From contig CAZHHX010000013.1 of NCBI GenBank assembly GCA_964532465.1, positions 1 through 64,000 of the forward strand: a stretch of DNA of 64,000 nt. The letters are read 5' to 3'. Position 1 is the stretch's first letter. Each line of letters opens with the position of its first letter. This stretch comes from JAPLKB01 sp964532465 (GTDB lineage Bacteria > Desulfobacterota > Syntrophorhabdia > Syntrophorhabdales > Syntrophorhabdaceae). The notes beneath the pieces are model-generated. The model ran no database searches. It was given only the letters and a program-made list of their open reading frames with translations, and was not told where the DNA came from. Both the position numbers and the translations under genes were made by a program. Positions 9,067-18,004 of the stretch are shown here, in pieces.

Positions 9067-9852
9067 ATGAACCCGAAACCCGAAACCCGAAACCCGACAT
9101 TACCCTTATCCGTTTATATGATAACCCTTAATAACGGCCATACTATTGAAAAGGCTCTTCAGAGTGTTGCCGGCTGGGCGGAAGAGGTGATTGTTGTCGA
9201 TTCGCACAGCACTGATGGAGCCCCGGAGATTATTGAAAAATATATTGACAGGCTGTACCAGTACGACACCAATAGTCAGAGAGACAAATACCAGTATGCC
9301 CAGGATCAGTGCAAAAATCAGTGGGTGCTTTTTATAGATGCCGATGAGTGGCTTACGCCGGAGATTAAGGAGGAGATAGCCCGGATTCTTTCAACGGAAA
9401 CCGGCTATAATGGTTTTATTGTGAACAGAAGGAATGTTTATCTCGGCAGGGAGATAAAATACGGCGGCTGGTATCCGGATTATGAGATACGTTTATATAA
9501 AAAGGAAAAGGGGAAATGGGAAGGCGGCATCCATGCAAAAATCCACGTTGACGGAAAAACAGGCGCGCTGAAAAACTACTACATGCATACCCCCTATGCG
9601 GATACCGCCCATCAGATAAGGACAATAGACAGGTATTCCGAAGCCTATGCCGATGATCTCCATAGGTCAGGACGCCGTTTTCATCTTATTAATATGCTCG
9701 CGCGCCCAATATACCGTTTTTTCAGGGATTATATCTTTAAACGGGGCTTTCTTGACGGTATACCCGGCCTTATCATTATCGCGTCAACAATGTATTATGT
9801 GTTCATGAAACAGGCAAAGCTGTGGGAGATGGAAAGGAAAGAAAAAAAGTGA
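9067..9852 (+). CDS. glycosyltransferase family 2 (LPS core type)
   Basis: A 261-residue GT2 enzyme of the WaaE/KdtX-like group. It has the N-terminal LSVYMITLNNG strand, EEVIVVDSHSTDG, the metal-binding DADEW (D-x-D variant) and a C-terminal hydrophobic segment (about 225-250) that may associate with the membrane. Family members add glucose or similar sugars to the LPS inner core. The ATG is immediately followed by a four-copy 7-bp repeat (ACCCGAA), so codons 2-10 read N-P-K-P-E-T-R-N-P. Loss or gain of one unit would shift the frame before the catalytic domain. No clear ribosome binding site precedes the ATG. It starts a second glycan gene run. Confidence 0.85.
   Translation: MNPKPETRNPTLPLSVYMITLNNGHTIEKALQSVAGWAEEVIVVDSHSTDGAPEIIEKYIDRLYQYDTNSQRDKYQYAQDQCKNQWVLFIDADEWLTPEIKEEIARILSTETGYNGFIVNRRNVYLGREIKYGGWYPDYEIRLYKKEKGKWEGGIHAKIHVDGKTGALKNYYMHTPYADTAHQIRTIDRYSEAYADDLHRSGRRFHLINMLARPIYRFFRDYIFKRGFLDGIPGLIIIASTMYYVFMKQAKLWEMERKEKK
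9070..9097 (+). repeat. heptanucleotide tandem repeat at the start of the GT2 gene
   Basis: Four units of ACCCGAA with period 7 (28 bases) lie directly after the ATG at 9067. The period is not a multiple of three, which is the layout seen in contingency loci. Confidence 0.8.
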
Positions 9853-9872
9853 GTTTAATTCAGGAGACAGGT

Positions 9873-10859
9873 ATGTATGATGCATTAAAAGACAAAGAAG
9901 TCCTTGTAACGGGCGGACTGGGTTTTATCGGGAGCAATCTGTCCATAGAACTTGTCAAAGCCGGGGCCTATGTTACTATTGTAGACAATATGCTGCCCAG
10001 GCAGGGAGGCAATCTCTTCAACATCAAGGATATTGAGGACAGAGTGAAGGTTAATTTTTCAGATGTGAGAAACGAACTTTCAATGAACCACCTTGTAAAA
10101 GGAAAGGATTATATATTCCATCTTGCAGGACAGGTAAATCATGTGGACAGTATGCGCAACCCCCTTCAGGACCTTGATATAAACTGCCGCGGGACGCTCG
10201 TACTCCTTGAAGCATTAAGACAACACAACCGTTCTGCCAGAGTGATCTTTGCCGGGACAAGAGGAGAGTACGGGTCAAGCGTAAAGCTCCCCGTAGATGA
10301 AGATCATCCTACAAACCCCATGGGAATTTATGCGGTTACCAACTTAACAGCAGAAAAGATGGTGCTGGTCTATGACGATATATACGGGATAAAAGGGGCA
10401 TGCTTAAGGATAACAAACACATTCGGACCGCGGCATCAGATGTTACACGATGAATACGGCGTATTTAACTGGTTTATCAGAAAAGCAATGGATGACGATG
10501 AAATTCCCGTATTCGGAGACGGCAGGATACTTCGCGACTTCCTCTATGTGGAAGATCTTGTGGATTGTTTGCTCAGCATGGCAACCGTAGATACAGCTTA
10601 CGGAAAAGTTTTTAATATAGGCACAGGCATACCGGTGAGCTTTATTGATCTTGCAAAAAAGATTGTAGAGGTGACAGGCGCAGGAAAGGCGATATTTACG
10701 GAATTCACCCGGGAAAGGAAAGAAGTCGAACCCGGTGATTATTACGCAGACATTTCTTTGATAAAAAAGACAGTGGGGTGGCAGCCGCGCATTACGCTGG
10801 AAGAGGGTATTGGAAGAACGGTAGTGTTTTACAAAAAATATGGAAAGGAGTACTGGTAA
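9873..10859 (+). CDS. NAD-dependent epimerase/dehydratase (extended SDR)
   Basis: A 328-residue extended short-chain dehydrogenase. VTGGLGFIGSNL is the NAD-binding TGxxGxxG motif, HLAGQVNHVDSM follows, and the active-site tyrosine lies in GIYAVTNLTAEK. The usual YxxxK lysine is replaced by asparagine (YAVTN), which is odd. The enzyme probably acts on a nucleotide sugar for surface-glycan synthesis, as the next gene is a sugar aminotransferase. The start at 9873 is preferred over 9822 because AGGAGA lies just upstream and the fold begins soon after. The stop overlaps the start of the aminotransferase gene (TAATG). Confidence 0.82.
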   Translation: MYDALKDKEVLVTGGLGFIGSNLSIELVKAGAYVTIVDNMLPRQGGNLFNIKDIEDRVKVNFSDVRNELSMNHLVKGKDYIFHLAGQVNHVDSMRNPLQDLDINCRGTLVLLEALRQHNRSARVIFAGTRGEYGSSVKLPVDEDHPTNPMGIYAVTNLTAEKMVLVYDDIYGIKGACLRITNTFGPRHQMLHDEYGVFNWFIRKAMDDDEIPVFGDGRILRDFLYVEDLVDCLLSMATVDTAYGKVFNIGTGIPVSFIDLAKKIVEVTGAGKAIFTEFTRERKEVEPGDYYADISLIKKTVGWQPRITLEEGIGRTVVFYKKYGKEYW

Positions 10860-11968
10860 TGATTGTAAAGATATTTAACCTTGAAAGGGATCATGAGGAG
10901 ATAAAAGGCGAAATTGTCAGCCGGTTTGAAGACGTGCTCTCAAATGGCGAATATATATTGGGAAAGGAAGTAAAGGAATTTGAAGATGCCTTTGCCGCGT
11001 ATATCGGTGTTAAATACGCCATAGGGGTAAACAGTGGAACAGATGCATTAAAGATAGGCGGTCTGTCTGCAGGCCTTCAAAAAGGGGACAAGATAGTTAC
11101 AACACCGAATACGTATATCTCTACCGCAATGGGTCTTTCCATACACGGAATTGAACCTCTTTTCTGCGACATAGAACTCGATACATACAATATGAATCCC
11201 CAACATCTCGAGGATTTATTAAAGAAAGAGAAGGGCGTCAAACTCTGCATTCCTGTCCACCTCTACGGACACCCCTGCCGGATGGATGAAATCCGGGATA
11301 TATGCGCCGGATACGGGGTGAAGATTCTTGAAGATGCCTGCCAGGCCCATGGCTCCAGATATAAAGGCGATGTGGTAGGCACATTAGGCGATGTTGCCGC
11401 ATTCAGTTTCTATCCGACAAAAAACCTTGGTTGTTACGGCGACGGCGGCATTATTGTCACGGATTCGGAAGAAATATATAATAAGGCAATAATGTTGAGA
11501 GCTTACGGACAGGAAGGAAAACATGTCCACGCCATAGAGGGTTTTAATTCAAGACTTGATGAGGTGCAGGCAGCGATTTTGCGTCTTAAGCTCGATTCGC
11601 TTGACCGGTGGAATACAAAAAGGAGGCACTTCGCGTGGTTATACAAAAGAGACCTTGCAGACACGCCCCTCGTGCTCCCTGATGAAGCACCCTGGGCATA
11701 CCATGTTTATCATCTCTTTGTGGTCCGGGCAAAAAAGAGAGATGAATTAATGGAATATTTGAAAGAAAAAGGCGTCTCGACCCTCATACACTACCCCACG
11801 CCCATACACCTCCAGCAGGTATATGAACACCTGGGACACAAAAAAGGCGCCTTCCCGAACTCGGAAACAGCAGCGGAAGAGATTCTCTCTTTACCTATGT
11901 ACCCCTCCCTGAAAGAGGACGAGGTTCTGTATGTGTCGAAGTGCATCCGGGAATACTATGGGGTGTAA
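10859..11968 (+). CDS. DegT/DnrJ/EryC1/StrS-family PLP aminotransferase
   Basis: A 369-residue PLP-dependent sugar aminotransferase. The motif GVNSGTDAL (about 59-67), the cofactor-binding EDACQAHGS and the Schiff-base lysine in SFYPTKNLGCYGDGG (K near residue 190) are all present. These enzymes convert a keto-sugar nucleotide into an amino sugar, and the epimerase/dehydratase directly upstream could supply the substrate. The ATG overlaps the stop of the previous gene and follows AAGGAG. The sugar product cannot be predicted. Lengths and motifs fit the family well. Confidence 0.9.
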   Translation: MIVKIFNLERDHEEIKGEIVSRFEDVLSNGEYILGKEVKEFEDAFAAYIGVKYAIGVNSGTDALKIGGLSAGLQKGDKIVTTPNTYISTAMGLSIHGIEPLFCDIELDTYNMNPQHLEDLLKKEKGVKLCIPVHLYGHPCRMDEIRDICAGYGVKILEDACQAHGSRYKGDVVGTLGDVAAFSFYPTKNLGCYGDGGIIVTDSEEIYNKAIMLRAYGQEGKHVHAIEGFNSRLDEVQAAILRLKLDSLDRWNTKRRHFAWLYKRDLADTPLVLPDEAPWAYHVYHLFVVRAKKRDELMEYLKEKGVSTLIHYPTPIHLQQVYEHLGHKKGAFPNSETAAEEILSLPMYPSLKEDEVLYVSKCIREYYGV

Positions 11969-11980
11969 CGGAGCAACAAT

Positions 11981-13111
11981 ATGAAAATTCTTCAATTATT
12001 CAGTGACTGGAAATGGACCGGTCCGGCAGAGCCCACAGTATCACTATGTGAAGCACTGACAGGCGAAGGAGTGGATGTAACTCTGTCATTCAGATGCGCG
12101 CCGTCGGATTTCAGGGAAAGAACCGTCGGAAAACAGGCAAAGGAAAGAGACATAAAAACCTTTGACGGATTCAGGATGAACAGATATTTTTCTCTTAAAG
12201 ACTGGCTTTATGATGTGAAAGCCATAAAATCCTATGCTGCAAGCAACAGGATTGATATAATACATACCAACCTTTCCCATGATTACTTTACGGTAATTTT
12301 TTCCCTCCTGTTTTCAAAGAGCGGTCCTTTAATTATCCGGACAGACCATAAAAGGGACGGAATGCCTGTTAACAGGTTCATGTCATGGGCAATGGGGCGC
12401 ACGGACGGTCTTGTAAGCTACAGCAACAGCATCATGAAACAGGATATAGAGGCATTCGGATTTCCACAGGAAAGAACCTGCGTAATCCCTCCCGGAGTAA
12501 GACCATATAGCGGTCCTGTCAGGGATATGCGGGATGAATTCGGCATAAAAAAGGACGAAATGGTTATCGGCATCATCGGCAGACTTAAACCCGACAGGGG
12601 ATATGACGTCATACTTAAGGCATTTGGTCTGCTTCGAAACAGGATGGACAAAGTAAAACTTCTTATCATGGGGCGAAGCTCACAGATAGAACAGAGCATT
12701 AAGCAGCCCATTGTCAAACTGGGTCTTGAAAATGATGTAATCCTTGCCGGTTACCAGATAGAAGATTATTTCTCAGTCATTTCAACCTTTGACCTCTTTG
12801 TTATGATGAGGGCGGGCAGTGACGGCACGGCACGGGCGCTCCGGGAAGTAATGGCTATGGGAAAACCTGCCATAGTGTCGGATATGGGGATGCTGCCCGA
12901 ACTTGTAGGGGACGGGGAAAACGGCTACGTTGTAAAGCTCGATGAGCATGAGCTTGCCGCGAGAATGGAAGCGGTTCTCTCAGATGAAGAGAGAAGGAAT
13001 GCTTTTGGTATAAAGGCCAAACAAACTGCTGTAGATAAATGGAATTTCGCTGTTCAGGCTCAGGAAATGAAGGTTTTTTATGAAAAGCTTCTTAAAATGA
13101 AAAAGAAATAA
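11981..13111 (+). CDS. glycosyltransferase family 4
   Basis: A 376-residue GT-B fold glycosyltransferase. The C-terminal half holds IGIIGRLKPDRGYDV, a VILAGYQ strand and the donor-binding ALREVMAMGKPAIVSD segment, where the glutamate of the E-x7-E motif would lie. The N-terminal half has the DWKWTGPAEPTVSL acceptor-domain loop. It starts 13 bases after the aminotransferase and ends the glycan run just before a strong hairpin. It probably adds a sugar to LPS core or another surface glycan; the donor is unknown. Confidence 0.85.
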   Translation: MKILQLFSDWKWTGPAEPTVSLCEALTGEGVDVTLSFRCAPSDFRERTVGKQAKERDIKTFDGFRMNRYFSLKDWLYDVKAIKSYAASNRIDIIHTNLSHDYFTVIFSLLFSKSGPLIIRTDHKRDGMPVNRFMSWAMGRTDGLVSYSNSIMKQDIEAFGFPQERTCVIPPGVRPYSGPVRDMRDEFGIKKDEMVIGIIGRLKPDRGYDVILKAFGLLRNRMDKVKLLIMGRSSQIEQSIKQPIVKLGLENDVILAGYQIEDYFSVISTFDLFVMMRAGSDGTARALREVMAMGKPAIVSDMGMLPELVGDGENGYVVKLDEHELAARMEAVLSDEERRNAFGIKAKQTAVDKWNFAVQAQEMKVFYEKLLKMKKK

Positions 13112-13129
13112 TGATCCGGAATCCATTTC

Positions 13130-13158
13130 TTCATTGATGGAATTATTCCATCAATGAA
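13130..13158. terminator. hairpin between the convergent GT4 and MBL genes
   Basis: TTCATTGATGGAAT and its near-perfect complement form a stem around a two-base loop, between two genes that converge. There is no strong T-run on either side, so it may stop transcription weakly or act as an mRNA end structure. Confidence 0.5.
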
Positions 13159-13167
13159 GTGCGCGCA

Positions 13168-13848
13168 CTACTCCCCGTATTCATCAAGATACCGTTCAAT
13201 GTATTCCGTCACCTTTTCCTTGGGTTGATATACGCCGAAATGGCCTTCACAAAGTACATCCGCGTCCAGTGCGAGGAGCTTTTCCATGGATTCCCGCCAA
13301 TGAGACATATTTGCCCCGAATTCCTCAAGGAAAGGGCCGTGGATATCCTGACCGAAAAGTATTCTTTTTCCTCCCCTGTCGAGATAAACCGACAGAGACC
13401 CCGGCGAATGCCCCGGCGTATGCAGGCAGATTATTTCCTGTTTTCCGAAAGAAAGGCGCTCCTCCTCAGAGTTGATTTTCACGTCAATGGGCAGAGGAGA
13501 AAAGTTGACCCCATACCAGTCAGCACCTGTCATAATGTTGTCGCCCCGCTCCAGAACATCAGCATCAAGGGCATGCATAATGATGCGGGAGCCGAATCTC
13601 TTCCGTAATTCATATGCGCCGCCCACATGGTCAATATGACAATGTGTAAGGATTATTGTTGAAAGTCCGGCAGGGTCAAAACCCGGTTTTTCAATGTTCC
13701 GTATAATCATGTCAACACTTGAACCTGCCCCGGTGTCTATAAGTACAAGCTCTCCAAGGTTCAACAGATAGACCGAGCAATCCCTTGAATCCGTCATGCC
13801 CGAATCTGCAACAAGATATATGTCCTTTACGATTTCTACAGGCTTCAT
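13168..13848 (-). CDS. MBL-fold metallo-hydrolase
   Basis: A 226-residue metallo-beta-lactamase-fold protein. THCHIDHVGG is the HxHxDH zinc motif; HTPGHSPGS gives the next histidine, FGQDIHG the bridging aspartate, and CEGHFG the last histidine. These features point to a binuclear hydrolase such as a glyoxalase II or quorum-lactonase-like enzyme. The true substrate is not evident. AAGGGGGAAAA precedes the ATG as ribosome binding site. It faces the GT4 gene across a hairpin and stands alone. Confidence 0.9.
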   Translation of the reverse strand: MKPVEIVKDIYLVADSGMTDSRDCSVYLLNLGELVLIDTGAGSSVDMIIRNIEKPGFDPAGLSTIILTHCHIDHVGGAYELRKRFGSRIIMHALDADVLERGDNIMTGADWYGVNFSPLPIDVKINSEEERLSFGKQEIICLHTPGHSPGSLSVYLDRGGKRILFGQDIHGPFLEEFGANMSHWRESMEKLLALDADVLCEGHFGVYQPKEKVTEYIERYLDEYGE

Positions 13849-14003
13849 TTTTCCCCCTTCACATATGTATTGTTTGAGCGCATGAAATAATCTGTCGGCT
13901 CATAAACGACGTCATTATCCGGCAATATTATCATGTTTTTAATATTGTGAAAAGTAATTATGGTCAAGAAAAAAGCTGCGCAGACAATAAATGAAAAAAC
14001 AAT

Positions 14004-14034
14004 TTGACAAATCACCGTGCTGCAAGGCTAAATT
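14004..14034 (+). promoter_or_regulatory. possible promoter of the outer-membrane protein gene
   Basis: A consensus TTGACA (14004-14009) is followed after 19 bases by TAAATT. The spacing is two bases longer than ideal. The downstream ATG is at 14046 with no obvious Shine-Dalgarno sequence. Confidence 0.35.
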
Positions 14035-14045
14035 ATAGCAAATTA

Positions 14046-14825
14046 ATGCTAAAAATATTCACTCTATTAACTATGATTCTTATGATTACCGGGACTGCCT
14101 TTGCCGGCCGTCCTTTGATTACCGATGATACGGGCACACAGGGAAAAGGCAAGTATCTGTTGGAGTTTAGTGGAGAATATTCCATTGATAACGATGAAGC
14201 CACAGACGTAAAGAGAAAAACCTTTACTACGGAACTGGATTTCGGGGTAACCGAAAATATAGATTTGATTCTCACTGCTGCATATCAAGGCATGCGGATC
14301 GATAATCCAGGGAGTACAAACTCATCTGATAGTCTCAATGACACGCTTATAGAGTTGAAGTATCGTTTTTATGAAAATAAGAATGGTCTGAGTTTTGCCG
14401 TTAAACCGGGTATTTATCTGCCTACCGGTGATTATACAAAAGGTTACGGGGGTGGTGATGTAAGGTACGGAACGGGAGAAGTAAGATACAGGCTTTATTT
14501 CATAAGTACACAAGAGTTCAAACGGACCGCCTTTCATTTGAATTTCGGTTATATGAGGAATGAAGCAAGATTCGAGGCAAGAAAGGATCTGCTCCATGCA
14601 TCCCTGGCAGGAGAATGGAAAATCACAGAAAAACTAAAAATTGCCGGTAATATCGGCGTTGATACAAGCCCGGACACTGACTCCAACATTGATCCGGTCT
14701 TTGTTCTGGGCGGGTTTGTTTATTCCTTTACCGATAAAATAAGCGCAGATTTCGGCATAAAACACGGTTTAAATGCACCCGGGTACGACCTCACATACAG
14801 CGGCGGAGTTTCTATAAAATTCTAA
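14046..14825 (+). CDS. outer-membrane beta-barrel protein (phenol MetA-type transporter family)
   Basis: A 259-residue exported protein. The first 20 residues (MLKIFTLLTMILMITGTAFA) form a clear signal peptide cleaved before GRPLITDDTGTQGKG, a segment very typical of proteins in the MetA-pathway transporter family. The rest alternates charged and aromatic residues as beta strands, and the chain ends KF, with the terminal aromatic expected for outer-membrane barrels. A start at 14046 is chosen because the in-frame TTG at 14004 would put 14 residues before the signal peptide. The transported compound is unknown and the family name is historical. Confidence 0.82.
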   Translation: MLKIFTLLTMILMITGTAFAGRPLITDDTGTQGKGKYLLEFSGEYSIDNDEATDVKRKTFTTELDFGVTENIDLILTAAYQGMRIDNPGSTNSSDSLNDTLIELKYRFYENKNGLSFAVKPGIYLPTGDYTKGYGGGDVRYGTGEVRYRLYFISTQEFKRTAFHLNFGYMRNEARFEARKDLLHASLAGEWKITEKLKIAGNIGVDTSPDTDSNIDPVFVLGGFVYSFTDKISADFGIKHGLNAPGYDLTYSGGVSIKF

Positions 14826-14884
14826 TTGACTTGATTGGATTAAAAATCCCCTTGCTAATGACATATCCGGGTTAAAGAGATTTA

Positions 14885-15061
14885 TTCCAATTCTAAATCA
14901 AGGATGCAATGATTTACCCCGCTGCAGCTTGCGGGGCAATCAAGGCGGCAAGGAAGAGGCGACCCCCGTCAAGCGAGGACAAGCGTAGGCGTACAGTAAT
15001 AGTACGTCGGAGGAGCCGATGACGAAGCCAACGATGATAGCGCCTTGATTTAAAATTGGAA
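14885..15061 (+). mobile_element. MITE-like element A, copy 1
   Basis: The 177-bp element begins TTCCAATTCTAAATCAAGG and ends with the inverse, CCTTGATTTAAAATTGGAA. It is flanked on both sides by TTA (14882-14884 and 15062-15064), a 3-bp target duplication. Compared with copy 3 it has an extra 30 bases near the left end that form a CCCCGC...GCGGGG hairpin bracketed by GCAAT. It has no coding capacity. Confidence 0.85.
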
Positions 15062-15138
15062 TTACTGATTATTTATAGAGAATATCGGTTTCCCAGCGAG
15101 ATTTTGTCAAACTTATGAGACCTATTTATTACTTCTGT

Positions 15139-15185
15139 TTCTTTTCCATATGAGAATTATTTCAATATTCTCATATGGAAAAGAA
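15139..15185. repeat. 19-bp perfect inverted repeat
   Basis: TTCTTTTCCATATGAGAAT at 15139-15157 is exactly complementary to 15167-15185, with a nine-base loop. It lies downstream of the lipocalin-like gene (minus strand) and after the outer-membrane gene, so it may be a shared transcription end. The stem ends in A/T-rich runs. Confidence 0.55.
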
Positions 15186-15232
15186 GATCGAACTGTTAAT
15201 TTACCGGTTGAAAATTCAGAGTTCTTTATGAG

Positions 15233-15565
15233 TTATTTTTTGATGTACTCAATAACCCTGCCGTCTTTTTCCCGTTTGAGAGTCATTTTCTTGCCGTCAA
15301 AGGACTGGATAGCATAGGGCGTATTCTTGCCGTCAGTAACCAACACGAGGTTGCTCCCGGTAACCGTATAGGTTCCTTTTGCCGTAACTTTTCCCATAAC
15401 CAGAGTAAATGTACCGTCTGCCATGTGGTCCATAGTTGCATTTTGACCTTTGAATTCATAAGTCCAGGTTCCGACGATATCCTTCTTATAATCCGCGGCG
15501 ACAACAAGTGATGCCATAATTACAAACACAAAAAAGATTGTTAAAATAAAGGTTTTTGTTTTCAT
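15233..15565 (-). CDS. small secreted lipocalin-like protein
   Basis: A 110-residue protein with a signal peptide (KTKTFILTIFFVFVIMASLVVA, cleaved before ADYKKD). The mature part reads GTWTYEF, DGTFTLVM, KGTYTVTGSNLVLV and MTLKRE, a run of short beta strands like small lipocalin-like stress or quality-control domains that begin with a G-x-W motif. It is probably periplasmic. Function is unknown. AAGGAG precedes the ATG (GGAGACTTGC then ATG). The gene stands alone between two hairpins. Confidence 0.7.
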   Translation of the reverse strand: MKTKTFILTIFFVFVIMASLVVAADYKKDIVGTWTYEFKGQNATMDHMADGTFTLVMGKVTAKGTYTVTGSNLVLVTDGKNTPYAIQSFDGKKMTLKREKDGRVIEYIKK

Positions 15566-15630
15566 TGCAAGTCTCCTTTTTTACTACAGAATGGGCAGGT
15601 CTAACTGACATCTCATAACACAATTCAGAC

Positions 15631-15682
15631 CTTACTGCAATAAGCTTCGCTGCTTATGAGTGCAGGAGCTTATTGCAGTAAG
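15631..15682. repeat. 16-bp perfect inverted repeat
   Basis: CTTACTGCAATAAGCT at 15631-15646 pairs with 15667-15682 around a 20-base loop. It lies in the 200-base gap between two minus-strand genes and could end transcription of the lipoprotein gene. Nothing else is visible in this gap. Confidence 0.45.
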
Positions 15683-15768
15683 CTGCGTGGAATTTGCCCG
15701 CATAAAATTAAAATATCAAACCCGGATCAGCAAAGGCTGAGGGTTTCTCTTTCATTTATTACTTTTAA

Positions 15769-16275
15769 TTATTGGGTTTTTTTGTCAATGCTTGCATATT
15801 TTAATATCTCACGAGCACTGTATGCGTTCTTTTCACCTATGGGCACAGCCCCTCTAAATATTTTAATTGTTGCTTTAGACACGGGGTATCTGTTTTTTAC
15901 AACATATCCTTGTTGAAAAATCATGGTAGTTTTCCTGTCGTTTCCGGAACCGGTTGTTTCTGTATTGTAATGTCCTGGAACAACTACATCATCTTCCTTG
16001 ATGATGGTAGCGTGGTCAGTCATGATAAAGTTGTCATAGCCTGCGTTAAGGGTTAATTCAGCGCACCGCCGGAACAGGTATCCCTCGCAAAGGGTTTCCG
16101 GTGTATTCTGGTTACACTGGAAGTCAACTTTATATGTGTTCTCAGATATCCTTACATCAACATAGCCGTCGCCAAAAAAATCCCGGGCCTGATATTCTGT
16201 GGTAATACATCCCTGCAAAGATATAATAATAAAAAAAGCAAATAATAAACAGGACGGCATTTTACATTTAATCAT
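15769..16275 (-). CDS. CC0125/CC1285-like lipoprotein
   Basis: A 168-residue lipoprotein. The start at 16275 is chosen because a full AAGGAGGT lies five bases upstream; a longer in-frame extension is unsupported. The signal peptide ends LQGC (lipobox), so the cysteine near residue 24 would be acylated. The mature part contains FGDGYVDVRI, CEGYLFRRCAELT and YDNFIMTDHA, which match a family of small lipoproteins described from Caulobacter (CC0125/CC1285). Several cysteines could form disulfides. Function is unknown. The gene is divergent from the serine hydrolase gene. Confidence 0.65.
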   Translation of the reverse strand: MIKCKMPSCLLFAFFIIISLQGCITTEYQARDFFGDGYVDVRISENTYKVDFQCNQNTPETLCEGYLFRRCAELTLNAGYDNFIMTDHATIIKEDDVVVPGHYNTETTGSGNDRKTTMIFQQGYVVKNRYPVSKATIKIFRGAVPIGEKNAYSAREILKYASIDKKTQ

Positions 16276-16411
16276 ATTGAACCTCCTTTTTCTGAAGAGT
16301 TTAGCACGTTTTGAAGGTCGTGAAAAGCAGTTGCGGTTGATCAAAATCTGTATGGACATTTTTCCGGGATTTTTTTATAGTAAACATAAAACCCCTTGCA
16401 AAGGAGCATAC

Positions 16412-17983
16412 ATGACAAAGTTTATAAGGTTATTGACGGCTGTTTTTTGCATTTCAGTATTGTGTTTTCTGTCCGCTGCATCATCAGCGGCTGCCTTCGA
16501 TACTGAAAGCTATAGGGCTTTCGTAAAGGGCGAGATAAAGACGTGGAATGTGCCGGGCGCTGCAATCCTTGTTGTACAGGATGGAAAGGTTGTCTTTTCC
16601 GAAGGTTTCGGCTACAAGGATATCGAAAAAAAGACTAAAGTAACGCCGAAAACCGTTTTCGGCATCGGCTCATGCAGCAAAGCTTTTGCTTCACTTCCCA
16701 TAGCCATGCTTGTTGATGAGAAAAAGATGGATTTTGACAAGCCTGTCCGGGAATACTACCCCGCTTTTAAGCTCCATGATGCCTATGCCACAGAATACCT
16801 GACAATACGGGATTTGCTGTCCCACAGAACAGGACTCCCCAGATATGATACAGCCATTGATCCGAAAGATCCGTCAAGGGATGAGGCAATGAAAAAGCTT
16901 AAATATTTTAAGCTGAATAAAGGCATTAGAGAGCGTTTTCAATACTGTAATTTTCACTATATGGCGGCAGGGGCAATTGTTGATAAAGTCTCAGGAATTT
17001 CCTGGGAGGAATTTGTATCAGGCAGAATATTCAAGCCCCTCAATATGAACAGCTCCAGCCTCTCTCCCGAAGATTTAAAAAAATCCCCTGATTATGCTTT
17101 TCCTTACAAGATGAATATGGAAGCATTAAAGAAATTCCCTGAAAATCAGGCAGAATATGTCGGTGTGCCGTTAAAGAAACTTCCCGTTGAGAATATAGGG
17201 GTATACGGACCGGCAGGCTCTATCAATTCCAACCTTGAAGATATGGCAAAGTGGGTGATGCTGCACCTGAATCAGGGTAAAATCGGTGACAAACAATTGG
17301 TTTCCAGGGATGCTTTGACCGAGCTTTTTACTCCGCAGATATTGACAGGCGGGCCGCTTAAGCATGAAGAAGTTCTGCCGGGAAGCTATGGAATGGCATG
17401 GGGGATAACGCCTTACCGGGGAAATTATCTTGTCAGCCACGACGGCATGATCGAAGGGTTTACCGCTCATGTGGGCTTTATTCCAGGGAAAAACATCGGC
17501 CTGGTAATCCTTACCAACAGAGCTGATAACTATGAATTCATCTCCTCCCTGTCTTTTTCCACATATGACAGAGCGCTGGGGTTAAAAGAAATATCCTGGA
17601 GCAAGAGGTTTATTGATGAATTCCCGGCTGCGCTGGCAGGCTTGAAAGCAAGCAGGGAAACTGAAGAAAAGAACAGGAAAAAGGATACAAAGCCCTCCCA
17701 TGCCCTGGCAGATTATGCCGGAAAATATGAGCATCCGGCCTTCGGCATTGCGACAATAGGATTTGAAAACAACAGCCTAATATTTTCTTTTCGGGATATC
17801 AAAGAAACAATTTCACCTCTCAAACACTTCCAGTATGACACTTTCAAAACATCGAACAAAAGCATTATCGGAGGCTTTGATATGAAGATGACATTCATGA
17901 TGAATGAAAACGGCGATATAGACAGACTGTTACTGCCCCTTGAGCCGACTGTTAAAGATATTGTCTTCAGGAAAGCTAATTAG
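16412..17983 (+). CDS. serine hydrolase, class C beta-lactamase family
   Basis: A 523-residue secreted protein. The signal peptide runs to about residue 30 (SAAAF). The catalytic SxxK lies in GSCSKAFAS (Ser-x-x-Lys), the second motif is YCNFHY (Y-x-N) and an HDGMIEGF segment supplies the third motif (H-x-G). The C-terminal 100 residues after the linker form a DUF3471-like lipocalin domain. Such proteins are peptidases or esterases of peptidoglycan or other substrates, not necessarily antibiotic-degrading enzymes. The start at 16412 follows AAGGAG; the frame extends further upstream without sense. It is divergent from the lipoprotein gene. Confidence 0.85.
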   Translation: MTKFIRLLTAVFCISVLCFLSAASSAAAFDTESYRAFVKGEIKTWNVPGAAILVVQDGKVVFSEGFGYKDIEKKTKVTPKTVFGIGSCSKAFASLPIAMLVDEKKMDFDKPVREYYPAFKLHDAYATEYLTIRDLLSHRTGLPRYDTAIDPKDPSRDEAMKKLKYFKLNKGIRERFQYCNFHYMAAGAIVDKVSGISWEEFVSGRIFKPLNMNSSSLSPEDLKKSPDYAFPYKMNMEALKKFPENQAEYVGVPLKKLPVENIGVYGPAGSINSNLEDMAKWVMLHLNQGKIGDKQLVSRDALTELFTPQILTGGPLKHEEVLPGSYGMAWGITPYRGNYLVSHDGMIEGFTAHVGFIPGKNIGLVILTNRADNYEFISSLSFSTYDRALGLKEISWSKRFIDEFPAALAGLKASRETEEKNRKKDTKPSHALADYAGKYEHPAFGIATIGFENNSLIFSFRDIKETISPLKHFQYDTFKTSNKSIIGGFDMKMTFMMNENGDIDRLLLPLEPTVKDIVFRKAN

Positions 17984-18004
17984 TATCGGTATGTTGGAGG
18001 CATT

